Positions 1-6,184 of a stretch of DNA of 7,939 bases are shown here, in pieces (position 1 is the stretch's first letter; every line of letters starts with the position of its first letter). Both the position numbers and the translations under genes were made by a program. Under the pieces are notes generated by a model. That model saw nothing but the letters and a program-made list of their open reading frames with translations, was not told the DNA's origin and ran no database searches. Source of the DNA: Acidimicrobiaceae bacterium (GTDB lineage Bacteria > Actinomycetota > Acidimicrobiia > Acidimicrobiales > UBA8592); the NCBI GenBank assembly GCA_002724825.1, contig PBPU01000009.1, positions 8,788 through 16,726 on the forward strand, given 5' to 3'.

Positions 1-578
1 CGTGTGAAATTTGCTCGAAACCTAGGTGAACCTAAATGGAATCTATTTCTGAAACTATCCCACGTGGGCTTTGGAAGAGTTGGAGCAAATAAACCAGCAT
101 CACGTATTTGTTTAATCTCCGAATTCCTTGTATTCGTATCTCCGATGATTGCTAGGTGTTCGTTTGGGCAACCTCTGATAATGGCTGATAGTTGATCACG
201 TCGAGTTTTTGTCTCTCCCTTACCGGGGCTGAGATGGATGTTGGCTACAGTTAATCCGAAACTTTTAAACGTGGTGAGTAGACCACAGCCAGGTATCGCT
301 AAATGCTCAATGGGTCCTTGCATGAGTTCGTGTGAAACCAACGTTGCTAGGTGACCGCTATGGCTTTGAGGGTTTGCTTTTACCATGTCGTGAGTTTCAA
401 TGAAGGGCACGATGCCGGGTAACTCTTGAAAGAGCACAATGTCAGGAGCAATAGAGAGGACCTGTTGCCGGATCGATTCTTCGGTGTTGTATTGCTCCCA
501 AGACACCGGAGCTTCAGCTGACCGCTCGAGCATCGCTAGATTCCAGCTAAGGAACGTTATTTCAGTGGGTGCTGTCAC
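1..578 (-). CDS. Endonuclease/exonuclease/phosphatase (EEP) family protein, C-terminus cut by window edge
   Basis: Reading the minus strand from a GTG at 578-576 gives 192 codons without a stop up to the window edge. The motifs are those of the EEP (DNase I-like, Mg-dependent phosphoesterase) fold, in the right order: SWNL with Asn13, FQEL with Glu52 (metal ligand), NIHL with His115 followed by a RRDQL segment near 126-130, and GDTN with Asp147 and Asn149. The last hallmark, the catalytic SDH near the C-terminus, would lie beyond position 1. GTG is chosen because an in-frame TAG sits three codons upstream (587-585), and the first ATG (codon 16) would remove the SWNL motif. The gene begins 11 bases after the Rieske oxygenase stop, so it is probably cotranscribed and perhaps translationally coupled. 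No signal peptide is visible, so a cytoplasmic location is likely. Family members cut nucleic acids or dephosphorylate lipids, nucleotides or sugars; the substrate here cannot be told. The family call is firm and the function is open. Confidence 0.85.
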   Translation of the reverse strand, partial: MTAPTEITFLSWNLAMLERSAEAPVSWEQYNTEESIRQQVLSIAPDIVLFQELPGIVPFIETHDMVKANPQSHSGHLATLVSHELMQGPIEHLAIPGCGLLTTFKSFGLTVANIHLSPGKGETKTRRDQLSAIIRGCPNEHLAIIGDTNTRNSEIKQIRDAGLFAPTLPKPTWDSFRNRFHLGSPRFRANFT

Positions 579-589
579 CAGATTCTATT

Positions 590-1924
590 TCAATCTCCCA
601 TATACCAGGAATACCAATCGTGGTAGTGCTGAATTCGAGATTCATCATCGTTCAATACTTGTTTCTTGAATCCTCTCGAACGCATCCCATTTTGGACATC
701 TCGAATGAGGTGGACATCCTGATCGACCGTGATGTCCATTGTTTTTCTTCCTGCTATCACGTCTTCCTGGGTGAATTCTTCACGTTCGGGTCGTTCCTCT
801 GGGATTGGTTTTGGCTTCGGCATGAATTGAAGGTCAGCGGAAATCTCTGCTTCTTCACTTGGCGGCATAACAAGGGTGATCTTGTCCCAATAGCATTTAC
901 TTGGATCGCTTTTATGTGGGCGGGCCCGCATAAGCAGGGCCTTATCCGGTTGGAGCGTAATCAACATATTTGGGAAAATATTGTGCTGAAAAATATCACT
1001 GAGTTCTTCATCGGCGAGACGGTCATAGTTGTATCCAAGTTGAGGCGCCATATCTCTTCTCGTTTTTTGAACGTCTTCCCTAACATCTAGCACGCGACCT
1101 CGGTATTCTTCAGGGTCCATCCCGAGAGACTCTAATTGCCCTCGCATGAGTTTTGTTGGTTCTTCGGGGATGTCAAGGCGGGTATTGACTGTGAAACCAT
1201 CAATGTAGACGCTTGTATGGCCATTTTTCCATAGTCGAACCCTGCTCGTTGGACAATCGAAAATAAGGGCGTGCTGTGGGTGGATATGCTCTACATGGTA
1301 GAGCTCGCCAAAGTTATCGAATACGGCTTTCCAATTGCATTCAAGGCGAACAGTTTGGTCTTGAACTACCACCATTTCCTCTAACCGGTAGTGCTCTATC
1401 TGTTCCTTTAGTGGACCTATATATTCATCGAAGGAAGGAGCATTGTCATCCATGCATACCCAAACCAATCCTGCCCATATTTCGGTTCTAACCGGAACGA
1501 GCGACTGGGACTCGCAGTCGATACCTTGACTAAATCGATCCTCATCTGGAACAACGGTGAGAGCTCCGTTCCGTCCGTACGTCCATCCATGGTAGGGGCA
1601 AACAAAATCTTTAATCCATCCGCGTTCATTGACCATAATTCGCGCTCCGCGATGCTGGCAGGCGTTATAGAAGGCAGCTATCTCACCTTCATCCGTATGA
1701 GAAACCAAAATAGATTCGGGTCCTACATTAAAGACAAAATATTCACCTGGTTCTGCGACATCGGACGCAACGCCTGCGTACAGCCAAGTTCGAGGCCAGA
1801 CGTGCTCCCATTCCTTGTTAAGGATCTCTGGAGAAAGGTAACGATCAGCAGTTATTTCTTTTTTTCCGCTGGGAGCATGTGCATCTTCTTGCGTCTGCTC
1901 TCTTTCCCTTAGCACGTCGGTCAT
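590..1924 (-). CDS. Rieske [2Fe-2S] non-heme iron oxygenase, catalytic (alpha) subunit
   Basis: The product is a 444-residue Rieske-type aromatic or quaternary-amine oxygenase. It would use electrons from a separate reductase to insert O2-derived oxygen into a substrate. The Rieske centre is Cys89-x-His91 and Cys109-x2-His112, with 17 residues between the pairs. The catalytic domain has DNFGELYH followed by a second His, giving iron ligands His210 and His215. Asp403, in a QDVHLIRDVQ segment, is the probable third ligand. The acidic residue three before His210 is Glu207 rather than the Asp of naphthalene dioxygenase; Glu there is seen in carnitine/choline-type monooxygenases. ATG at 1924 is preferred because AGGAGG (1934-1929) lies four bases upstream. 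A TTG six codons earlier would put that ribosome site inside the gene. No beta subunit, ferredoxin or reductase is in the window, so electron partners must be elsewhere. It is divergent from the CoA-transferase/kynureninase genes and heads a unit with the EEP gene. The family is sure; the substrate is unknown. Confidence 0.93.
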   Translation of the reverse strand: MTDVLREREQTQEDAHAPSGKKEITADRYLSPEILNKEWEHVWPRTWLYAGVASDVAEPGEYFVFNVGPESILVSHTDEGEIAAFYNACQHRGARIMVNERGWIKDFVCPYHGWTYGRNGALTVVPDEDRFSQGIDCESQSLVPVRTEIWAGLVWVCMDDNAPSFDEYIGPLKEQIEHYRLEEMVVVQDQTVRLECNWKAVFDNFGELYHVEHIHPQHALIFDCPTSRVRLWKNGHTSVYIDGFTVNTRLDIPEEPTKLMRGQLESLGMDPEEYRGRVLDVREDVQKTRRDMAPQLGYNYDRLADEELSDIFQHNIFPNMLITLQPDKALLMRARPHKSDPSKCYWDKITLVMPPSEEAEISADLQFMPKPKPIPEERPEREEFTQEDVIAGRKTMDITVDQDVHLIRDVQNGMRSRGFKKQVLNDDESRIQHYHDWYSWYMGD

Positions 1925-1928
1925 AATG

Positions 1929-1934
1929 CCTCCT
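1929..1934 (-). promoter_or_regulatory. Ribosome binding site of the Rieske oxygenase
   Basis: The minus strand reads AGGAGG here, a full anti-16S match, four bases before ATG 1924. It decides the start codon in favour of ATG 1924 over an in-frame TTG at 1942. Confidence 0.8.
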
Positions 1935-1941
1935 AATAACA

Positions 1942-1970
1942 AGGATAGCTATTAACGGTGACGTTGTGAA
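1942..1970 (-). promoter_or_regulatory. Candidate sigma70-type promoter for the Rieske-EEP unit
   Basis: On the minus strand TTCACA (1970-1965, five of six matches to TTGACA) is followed after 17 bases by TATCCT (1947-1942, four of six to TATAAT). Transcription would start near 1935, just ahead of the AGGAGG site, leaving a very short leader. This is pattern matching only, with no experimental support. Confidence 0.35.
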
Positions 1971-1981
1971 GTTGTTACTAT
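1952..1981 (+). promoter_or_regulatory. Weak candidate promoter for the CoA-transferase/kynureninase/sulfatase genes
   Basis: TTAACG (1952-1957) and TACTAT (1976-1981) are separated by 18 bases and each match the sigma70 consensus at four of six positions. This would give a leader of about 30 bases before ATG 2021. It overlaps the opposite-strand promoter candidate, so the two directions could share control. The match is weak and many other placements are possible in this 96-bp gap. Confidence 0.22.
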
Positions 1982-2020
1982 CTGTAGTGCCTTTCGACTT
2001 CGTCCGGTACGGTCCCTTGT

Positions 2021-3235
2021 ATGGAAAAGCCACGGATTCTCGACAATATTCGGGTCATAGACATGACCCAATACTTAGCAGGCCCAACTGTTACCAGAAT
2101 GCTCGCAGAAATGGGGGCGGATATTATCAAAGTCGAACGAGTTCCACACGGCGATCCGACTCGCAATTACGCAATTGTTCATGAGTCTGGGCGAAGTGGA
2201 TACTTTGTTCAGCAGAATCGCGGAAAGAAAAGTTTATGCATTGATTTTGACCATCCCGAAGGTCAACGCATCCTCAAAGATTTACTCAAAGAAGCTGATG
2301 TCTTTGTTGAAAATTATGGCCCAGGCGTCCTCGAACGAAGAGGATTTGACTGGGAATCAGTCAGGCAGATAAATCCCCGATTGGTTATGGCATCTATTTC
2401 AGGCTTTGGCCGAACGAGTTCTCATAGCGATAGGCCAGCTTTTGATATGATCGCGCAAGCCTTCAGCGGGACAATGTATATGACAGGAGAACTAGACGGG
2501 CCCCCGATGCCAACCGGGCAATCAATAGGTGATGTGATGTCGGGTGTTCATGCAGTGGCAGGAATTGGGTATGCATTGTTTCACCGAGAGCGAACTGGTA
2601 CCGGCCAATTTGTCGACATCTCAATGGTTGACTCTCTTTTCCATTCTCAGGAGTTAGCAGTACAAGGACCTTCGTTGACAGGTATGCGCTGGAAGCCGAA
2701 ACGCTCTGGACACCGGTCGGCAATTAACAGTCCCCTAGGGGCGTTTAAAGCACCAGAAGGATGGATAGTGGTTCAATGTATGGAAGCCCAGTGGCCCCGA
2801 TTTGTCGAAGCAATTGGACAACCTGAACTTCTAACAGACGATAGATTCGTGGACCTGATGGGGCGGATGCGAAATAGAGATGAACTCAATGACATCATCG
2901 AAAATTGGATGCAAGGGTTTGAAACTGATGAAGAAATCGTCACCATCTTAGAGAAAGCACGTGTCCCTTGTGCCCCGGTTCTAGCACCCTACGAAGCTAT
3001 AGGACATCCCTACTTCGAATCACGAGGTGCTGTCAGAAAAGTAAACGACCCATTCCTCGGCGAGTTCTATATTCCTGGTGATCCGCTTCGGTACTCTGAA
3101 TTTCCAGATCCCCTTGAGCTTGAAGCACCAACGTTAGGTCAACATAATGAAAGCATTCTTAAAGAACTTGGCTATACCAAAAGCCAAATACACCAACTTC
3201 AAGAACAGAACGTAATTAACCAAGGCGAGACATGA
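2021..3235 (+). CDS. Family III CoA-transferase (CaiB/BaiF type)
   Basis: The product is 404 residues, the usual length for the formyl-CoA/carnitine CoA-transferase family. These enzymes move CoA from a donor thioester to a carboxylic acid through an aspartyl-CoA intermediate. The N-terminus has the family opening LDNIRVIDMTQYLAGP (7-22), then MLAEMGADIIKVE (27-39), NRGKKS (66-71), and FVENYGPGVLERRG (95-108) followed by a SGFG segment (127-130). The catalytic Asp is predicted to be Asp171 in the IGDVMSG stretch, and TGTGQFVDISMVD (192-204) is the typical following block. There is no signal peptide, so it is cytoplasmic. ATG 2021 has no clear ribosome site, but any later Met would remove the conserved N-terminus. 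Its stop overlaps the kynureninase start by 4 bp, so the two are almost certainly one transcript and coupled. The acid it activates is unknown; an aromatic or keto acid made by its neighbours is a reasonable guess. Confidence 0.93.
   Translation: MEKPRILDNIRVIDMTQYLAGPTVTRMLAEMGADIIKVERVPHGDPTRNYAIVHESGRSGYFVQQNRGKKSLCIDFDHPEGQRILKDLLKEADVFVENYGPGVLERRGFDWESVRQINPRLVMASISGFGRTSSHSDRPAFDMIAQAFSGTMYMTGELDGPPMPTGQSIGDVMSGVHAVAGIGYALFHRERTGTGQFVDISMVDSLFHSQELAVQGPSLTGMRWKPKRSGHRSAINSPLGAFKAPEGWIVVQCMEAQWPRFVEAIGQPELLTDDRFVDLMGRMRNRDELNDIIENWMQGFETDEEIVTILEKARVPCAPVLAPYEAIGHPYFESRGAVRKVNDPFLGEFYIPGDPLRYSEFPDPLELEAPTLGQHNESILKELGYTKSQIHQLQEQNVINQGET
3222..3229 (+). promoter_or_regulatory. Weak ribosome binding site for kynureninase inside the CoA-transferase end
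   Basis: AAGGCGAG lies just before the overlapping ATGA at 3232-3235. The imperfect match together with the 4-bp stop/start overlap suggests that translation of kynureninase depends partly on termination of the upstream gene. Confidence 0.4.
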
Positions 3236-4497
3236 CATCGTTTACTTTTGGAAATGAAGAAGCGTTAGGTCTTGATGAAGCAGATCCACTTTCGGCGCTT
3301 CGTGACCGGTTCACAATTCCATTAAATTCCGATGGCAGCGAAGAAGCTTATTTCGCCGGTAATTCTCTAGGTCTCATGCCGAAAGACACTCCAGCGGCGA
3401 TGCTCGGCGCTCTTTCCGATTGGGGAAACAAAGGAGTCCGAGGGCACTTTGAGGGCGATGAATCCTGGTACAGATACGATGAAGTTGTTTCTGCGTTGCA
3501 GGCAGACTTTGTAGGCGCTCAACAAAGTGAAGTTGGGATTATGGGGTCGTTGACGACGAATCTCCATCTTTTGATGGCTAGTTTTTATCGCCCTTCGAAG
3601 GGGCGGAGAAAAATACTACTTGAGCCCCATGCCTTTCCTTCTGATAGATACGCCGCTGCTGCACAAGTAGCATGGCACGGGGGAGATCCTGAAATAGACC
3701 TCATTGAGATAGAGGCCAAAAACCCTGACAACGTTACGCTTCAGGACGTAGTCAGCACCTTAGAGAAATATGGAGAAGAGGTAGCGCTTGCTTTAATTGG
3801 AGGCCTGAATTACTACACAGGGCAGTACCACGACCTTTCGAGTTGGTTACAACAATTTAGAAAATATGAAATTACCGTCGGGTTAGACCTAGCACATGCC
3901 GTAGGGAATGTGCCTATTGATCTTCACAAACTAGAAGCTGATTTTGCCGCTTGGTGCACATACAAATATTTGAATGGGGGCCCCGGAAGTATTTCGGGAT
4001 ATTTCGTACATGAAAAGCATCACCGAGATGTTGATTTAGTCAGGCTTGCTGGCTGGTGGGGGAATAACCCTGATACGAGATTCGATATGCATGGCCAAGA
4101 GCGATTTGTTCCGAGGCAATCAGCAGATGGTTGGAAGGTCTCAAATCCGGCGCTGTTCTCTATGGTTCCGCTTAAGACATCTCTAGAAATGTTTCGTGAA
4201 GTTGGATTTGATGCGCTCAGAGAGAGATCGATCCGATTAACACAGTACCTAGAAAAGGGCATTCAAACGATTGATGGGATTAAGAGCATAACGCCAGAGA
4301 ATCCCGAGAGGCGAGGATGCCAAATTTCCGTTCGTGTTAATGGTGATGCGGCAGCTTTAGAGAAGAAACTTATTCTTGATGGTGTTGTTCCAGATGCGCG
4401 CGATCCAGATGTGGTTCGCTTTGCTCCGGTGCCTATGTATTCTTCATTTTCTGATATTGCTCGTGCCATCCAAAAAATCAAAAAATTGGTTAGCTGA
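3232..4497 (+). CDS. kynU: Kynureninase, PLP-dependent
   Basis: The product is 421 residues, a full-length kynureninase (EC 3.7.1.3). It hydrolyses L-kynurenine or 3-hydroxykynurenine to anthranilate or 3-hydroxyanthranilate plus L-alanine in the cytoplasm. Family blocks appear in order: YFAGNSLGLMP (40-50), WGNKGVRGHF (64-73), LTTNLHLLMASFYRP (107-121), KILLEPHAFPSDRYA (127-141), DLAHAVGNVPIDLH (219-232), WCTYKYLNGGPGS (241-253), RLAGWWGN (271-278) and VSNPALFSMVPLKTSLEMF (303-321). The PLP-binding Lys is Lys245; Asp219 and His222 are the usual cofactor-pocket residues. His72 aligns with human His102, and Ser304-Asn305 with human Ser332-Asn333. Kynurenine-specific Pseudomonas enzymes have Trp and Gly-Thr at these places, so this one is predicted to favour 3-hydroxykynurenine. 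It sits in an operon with a CoA-transferase and a sulfatase. No tryptophan dioxygenase, formamidase or kynurenine hydroxylase is present, so substrate must come from elsewhere in the cell or from outside. Confidence 0.95.
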   Translation: MTSFTFGNEEALGLDEADPLSALRDRFTIPLNSDGSEEAYFAGNSLGLMPKDTPAAMLGALSDWGNKGVRGHFEGDESWYRYDEVVSALQADFVGAQQSEVGIMGSLTTNLHLLMASFYRPSKGRRKILLEPHAFPSDRYAAAAQVAWHGGDPEIDLIEIEAKNPDNVTLQDVVSTLEKYGEEVALALIGGLNYYTGQYHDLSSWLQQFRKYEITVGLDLAHAVGNVPIDLHKLEADFAAWCTYKYLNGGPGSISGYFVHEKHHRDVDLVRLAGWWGNNPDTRFDMHGQERFVPRQSADGWKVSNPALFSMVPLKTSLEMFREVGFDALRERSIRLTQYLEKGIQTIDGIKSITPENPERRGCQISVRVNGDAAALEKKLILDGVVPDARDPDVVRFAPVPMYSSFSDIARAIQKIKKLVS

Positions 4498-4551
4498 AGA
4501 GGGATCCTCGATTCTTCGCATCTTTTGAAAATGGTCTGCTAGGTTTACTTC

Positions 4552-6042
4552 ATGACTAAACCCAATATTCTCCTTATTGTTTCAGATCAAGAACGACAGC
4601 GTGATTGGCTTCCGGCAGGGGTTGACCTGCCCGCCCGCCAACGTTTGCTCGATGAAGGGTTAGAGTTCACGAACTATTACACGCACACCTCGCCTTGCAG
4701 CCCATCTCGGGCAACCCTTTTTACGGGGCAATACATGCTTCAGCATGGAGTGCTAGAAAACTCAACAGGGCCAGAGAACACCAACCTTCCCACCTCTACT
4801 GCCACTCTTGGTCATATGTTGAGGGAACAGGGGTACAAAACCGCGTATAAAGGTAAGTGGCATTTACAGAATCAGCGGTATCCAGAGATGGAGAAATATG
4901 GCTTTAGTGACTGGGAGGGGAATGACTCCGCTTGGTGGGGGCTTCCAGGGACTGGAACAGAATTTGATGAACCGATAACCGATCAGACAATCAGTTGGCT
5001 AGAAGAGCACGCGACTTCAAGCGAACCTTGGTTTTTGACGACGGCGTTCGTTAATCCCCATGACATCATGTGGTTTCCGTGCGACCAGCCCTGGTGGCAA
5101 GTCGATAACAAAGACGAAACCGACCACGTCCGAGAGCGACTGAAGGATAGGGATTGGGGTCGTAAAGATAATTTCCCACCTTTCGCCCACGCATTGGATG
5201 AGTGGTTTACTGAACTTCCAGCTAACTTCCATGACGATCTCCATACCAAACCGGATGTTCATAGAAGGTGGATGCATGCAATGCTCAAATGGGGGGCACC
5301 GGGAACTATGAATCGAGAAGATGAATACTTATGGCTTCGCTATCTCGACTACTACGTCAAATTACACGAACTCAATGATTTCGAAATGATGCGGATATTC
5401 AAAACTCTCGATGACCTTGATGTTTGGGATGACACAATAATTATCTTTACTTCTGACCACGGAGATCAAGTTGGATCGCACGGTCTTCGTTCGAAAGGGC
5501 CTTGGAATTATCAGGAAACAATGCGGATACCCCTGTATATGAAAATTCCTGGGAAAACCGATGCTGGAACCAAAACAAATTCTTTAGCATGTCATGTTGA
5601 TTTGGCCCGAACTATTGCGGAACTTGGCGGCGTTAACCCCAGTGATTACCCTGGGCTAGTTGGAGAAAGCCTTTCACCATTTTTTGAGGATTTAGAAGCG
5701 AAGATACGCGATTATGTGCTGTTCTCCCAACAATGGCCTTGGTACAAAGGGGTGGAACACACGCGATATGCCAGTGCAGGCATTTTCGATGGTCGCTACA
5801 AGTACTGCAGATACTATGGCGTTGGTGGTGGTGCCGACGCCGCCGGCGTTCCGCTTTCGGGGACGATCCAGTTCGATGTTGACAGTCCATTTGAGGACCA
5901 TGACCACGAGTGGTACGACTTACAAGAGGATCCCCATGAACTCGTTAATTTAGCCATGGATCGGGGTCGAAGAGAAGAACTCCGAAAGAGGTTTGACGAG
6001 TTGAGGGCAATTGAAGAGGTCGATTACGCCCCCATCGGATAA
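4552..6042 (+). CDS. Type I (formylglycine-dependent) sulfatase
   Basis: The product is 496 residues of the alkaline-phosphatase/sulfatase superfamily and hydrolyses a sulfate ester (possibly a phosphonate ester) on an unknown substrate. The signature CSPSRATLFTG starts at Cys49, the residue that a formylglycine-generating enzyme must oxidise. Predicted metal ligands are Asp12 and Gln13 near the N-terminus (SDQ, as in choline sulfatase, instead of the common Asp-Asp), and Asp302 and His303 in SDHGDQVGSHG. GKWH gives Lys102 and His104, NPHD gives His170, and SKGPWNY gives Lys315, all usual active-site positions. The protein starts MTKPNILLIVSD with no signal peptide, so it probably acts in the cytoplasm on an imported or internally made sulfate ester. 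A long acidic and aromatic insert (roughly 175-265) between the two metal half-sites likely shapes substrate choice. It lies 54 bp after kynureninase on the same strand with no convincing terminator between, so cotranscription is likely. No strong ribosome site precedes the ATG. Confidence 0.92.
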   Translation: MTKPNILLIVSDQERQRDWLPAGVDLPARQRLLDEGLEFTNYYTHTSPCSPSRATLFTGQYMLQHGVLENSTGPENTNLPTSTATLGHMLREQGYKTAYKGKWHLQNQRYPEMEKYGFSDWEGNDSAWWGLPGTGTEFDEPITDQTISWLEEHATSSEPWFLTTAFVNPHDIMWFPCDQPWWQVDNKDETDHVRERLKDRDWGRKDNFPPFAHALDEWFTELPANFHDDLHTKPDVHRRWMHAMLKWGAPGTMNREDEYLWLRYLDYYVKLHELNDFEMMRIFKTLDDLDVWDDTIIIFTSDHGDQVGSHGLRSKGPWNYQETMRIPLYMKIPGKTDAGTKTNSLACHVDLARTIAELGGVNPSDYPGLVGESLSPFFEDLEAKIRDYVLFSQQWPWYKGVEHTRYASAGIFDGRYKYCRYYGVGGGADAAGVPLSGTIQFDVDSPFEDHDHEWYDLQEDPHELVNLAMDRGRREELRKRFDELRAIEEVDYAPIG

Positions 6043-6184
6043 CCATCAAATAACGTAATCTTCTTGTCATATAAAATAATTGCTTATTTGTTCATTTATT
6101 TGTTAATTAATCTTTTCGGTGGCAGACTAATACGGTGCTGAACTCCCTGTTCAGTATTTAATTTCTATTACAGAGGGGAATTAC
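6043..6184 (+). promoter_or_regulatory. AT-rich intergenic and leader region upstream of the binding-protein gene
   Basis: These 142 bases separate the sulfatase stop from the lipoprotein start. The stretch 6061-6115 is very AT-rich and contains a 9-bp direct repeat, TTATTTGTT at 6084-6092 and 6096-6104 (12-bp period). A palindromic TTAATTAA (6103-6110) follows. TTTAAT at 6157-6162 is a five-of-six match to a -10 box but lacks a good -35 partner. AGAGGGGAA (6172-6180) is a convincing ribosome site before ATG 6185. No GC-rich terminator hairpin is seen, so read-through from the sulfatase is possible alongside a local promoter. Confidence 0.5.
6138..6154. repeat. Perfect 6-bp inverted repeat (operator or leader hairpin candidate)
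   Basis: CTGAAC and GTTCAG flank a 5-base spacer, TCCCT. In RNA the stem could extend outward with a G-U, a U-A and another G-U pair. It lies immediately before TTTAAT (6157-6162), the best -10-like match, so a bound repressor there could block transcription. It is followed by a T-rich but not T-only tract, which makes a weak terminator. Its role is an inference. Confidence 0.4.

Noticed and set aside
569..1090. A 173-codon open frame on the plus strand.
   Set aside because: It is fully opposite the C-terminal half of the Rieske oxygenase and crosses into the EEP gene start. It has no domain-like sequence and is best explained as a shadow frame.
1526..1912. A 128-codon open frame on the plus strand.
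   Set aside because: It is antisense to the Rieske domain region, where the minus strand encodes the conserved iron-sulfur motifs.
590..1924. Naming the Rieske protein anthranilate 1,2-dioxygenase large subunit because kynureninase is nearby.
   Set aside because: There is no small subunit or reductase next to it, and the bridging residue is Glu rather than Asp. The neighbour alone is not enough to assign the substrate.
1925..1942. TTG at 1942 as a start for the Rieske oxygenase, adding six residues.
   Set aside because: The AGGAGG ribosome site would then lie inside the coding sequence, whereas it sits four bases ahead of ATG 1924.
4499..4509. GAGG-GAT-CCTC as a terminator between kynureninase and the sulfatase.
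   Set aside because: The stem is only 4 bp and no T-run follows, so it is too weak to call an intrinsic terminator.
6074..6089. AAATAA-TTGC-TTATTT inverted repeat as a terminator after the sulfatase.
   Set aside because: The stem is made only of A-T pairs and has no T-run of its own, so such sequences are expected by chance in this AT-rich tract.
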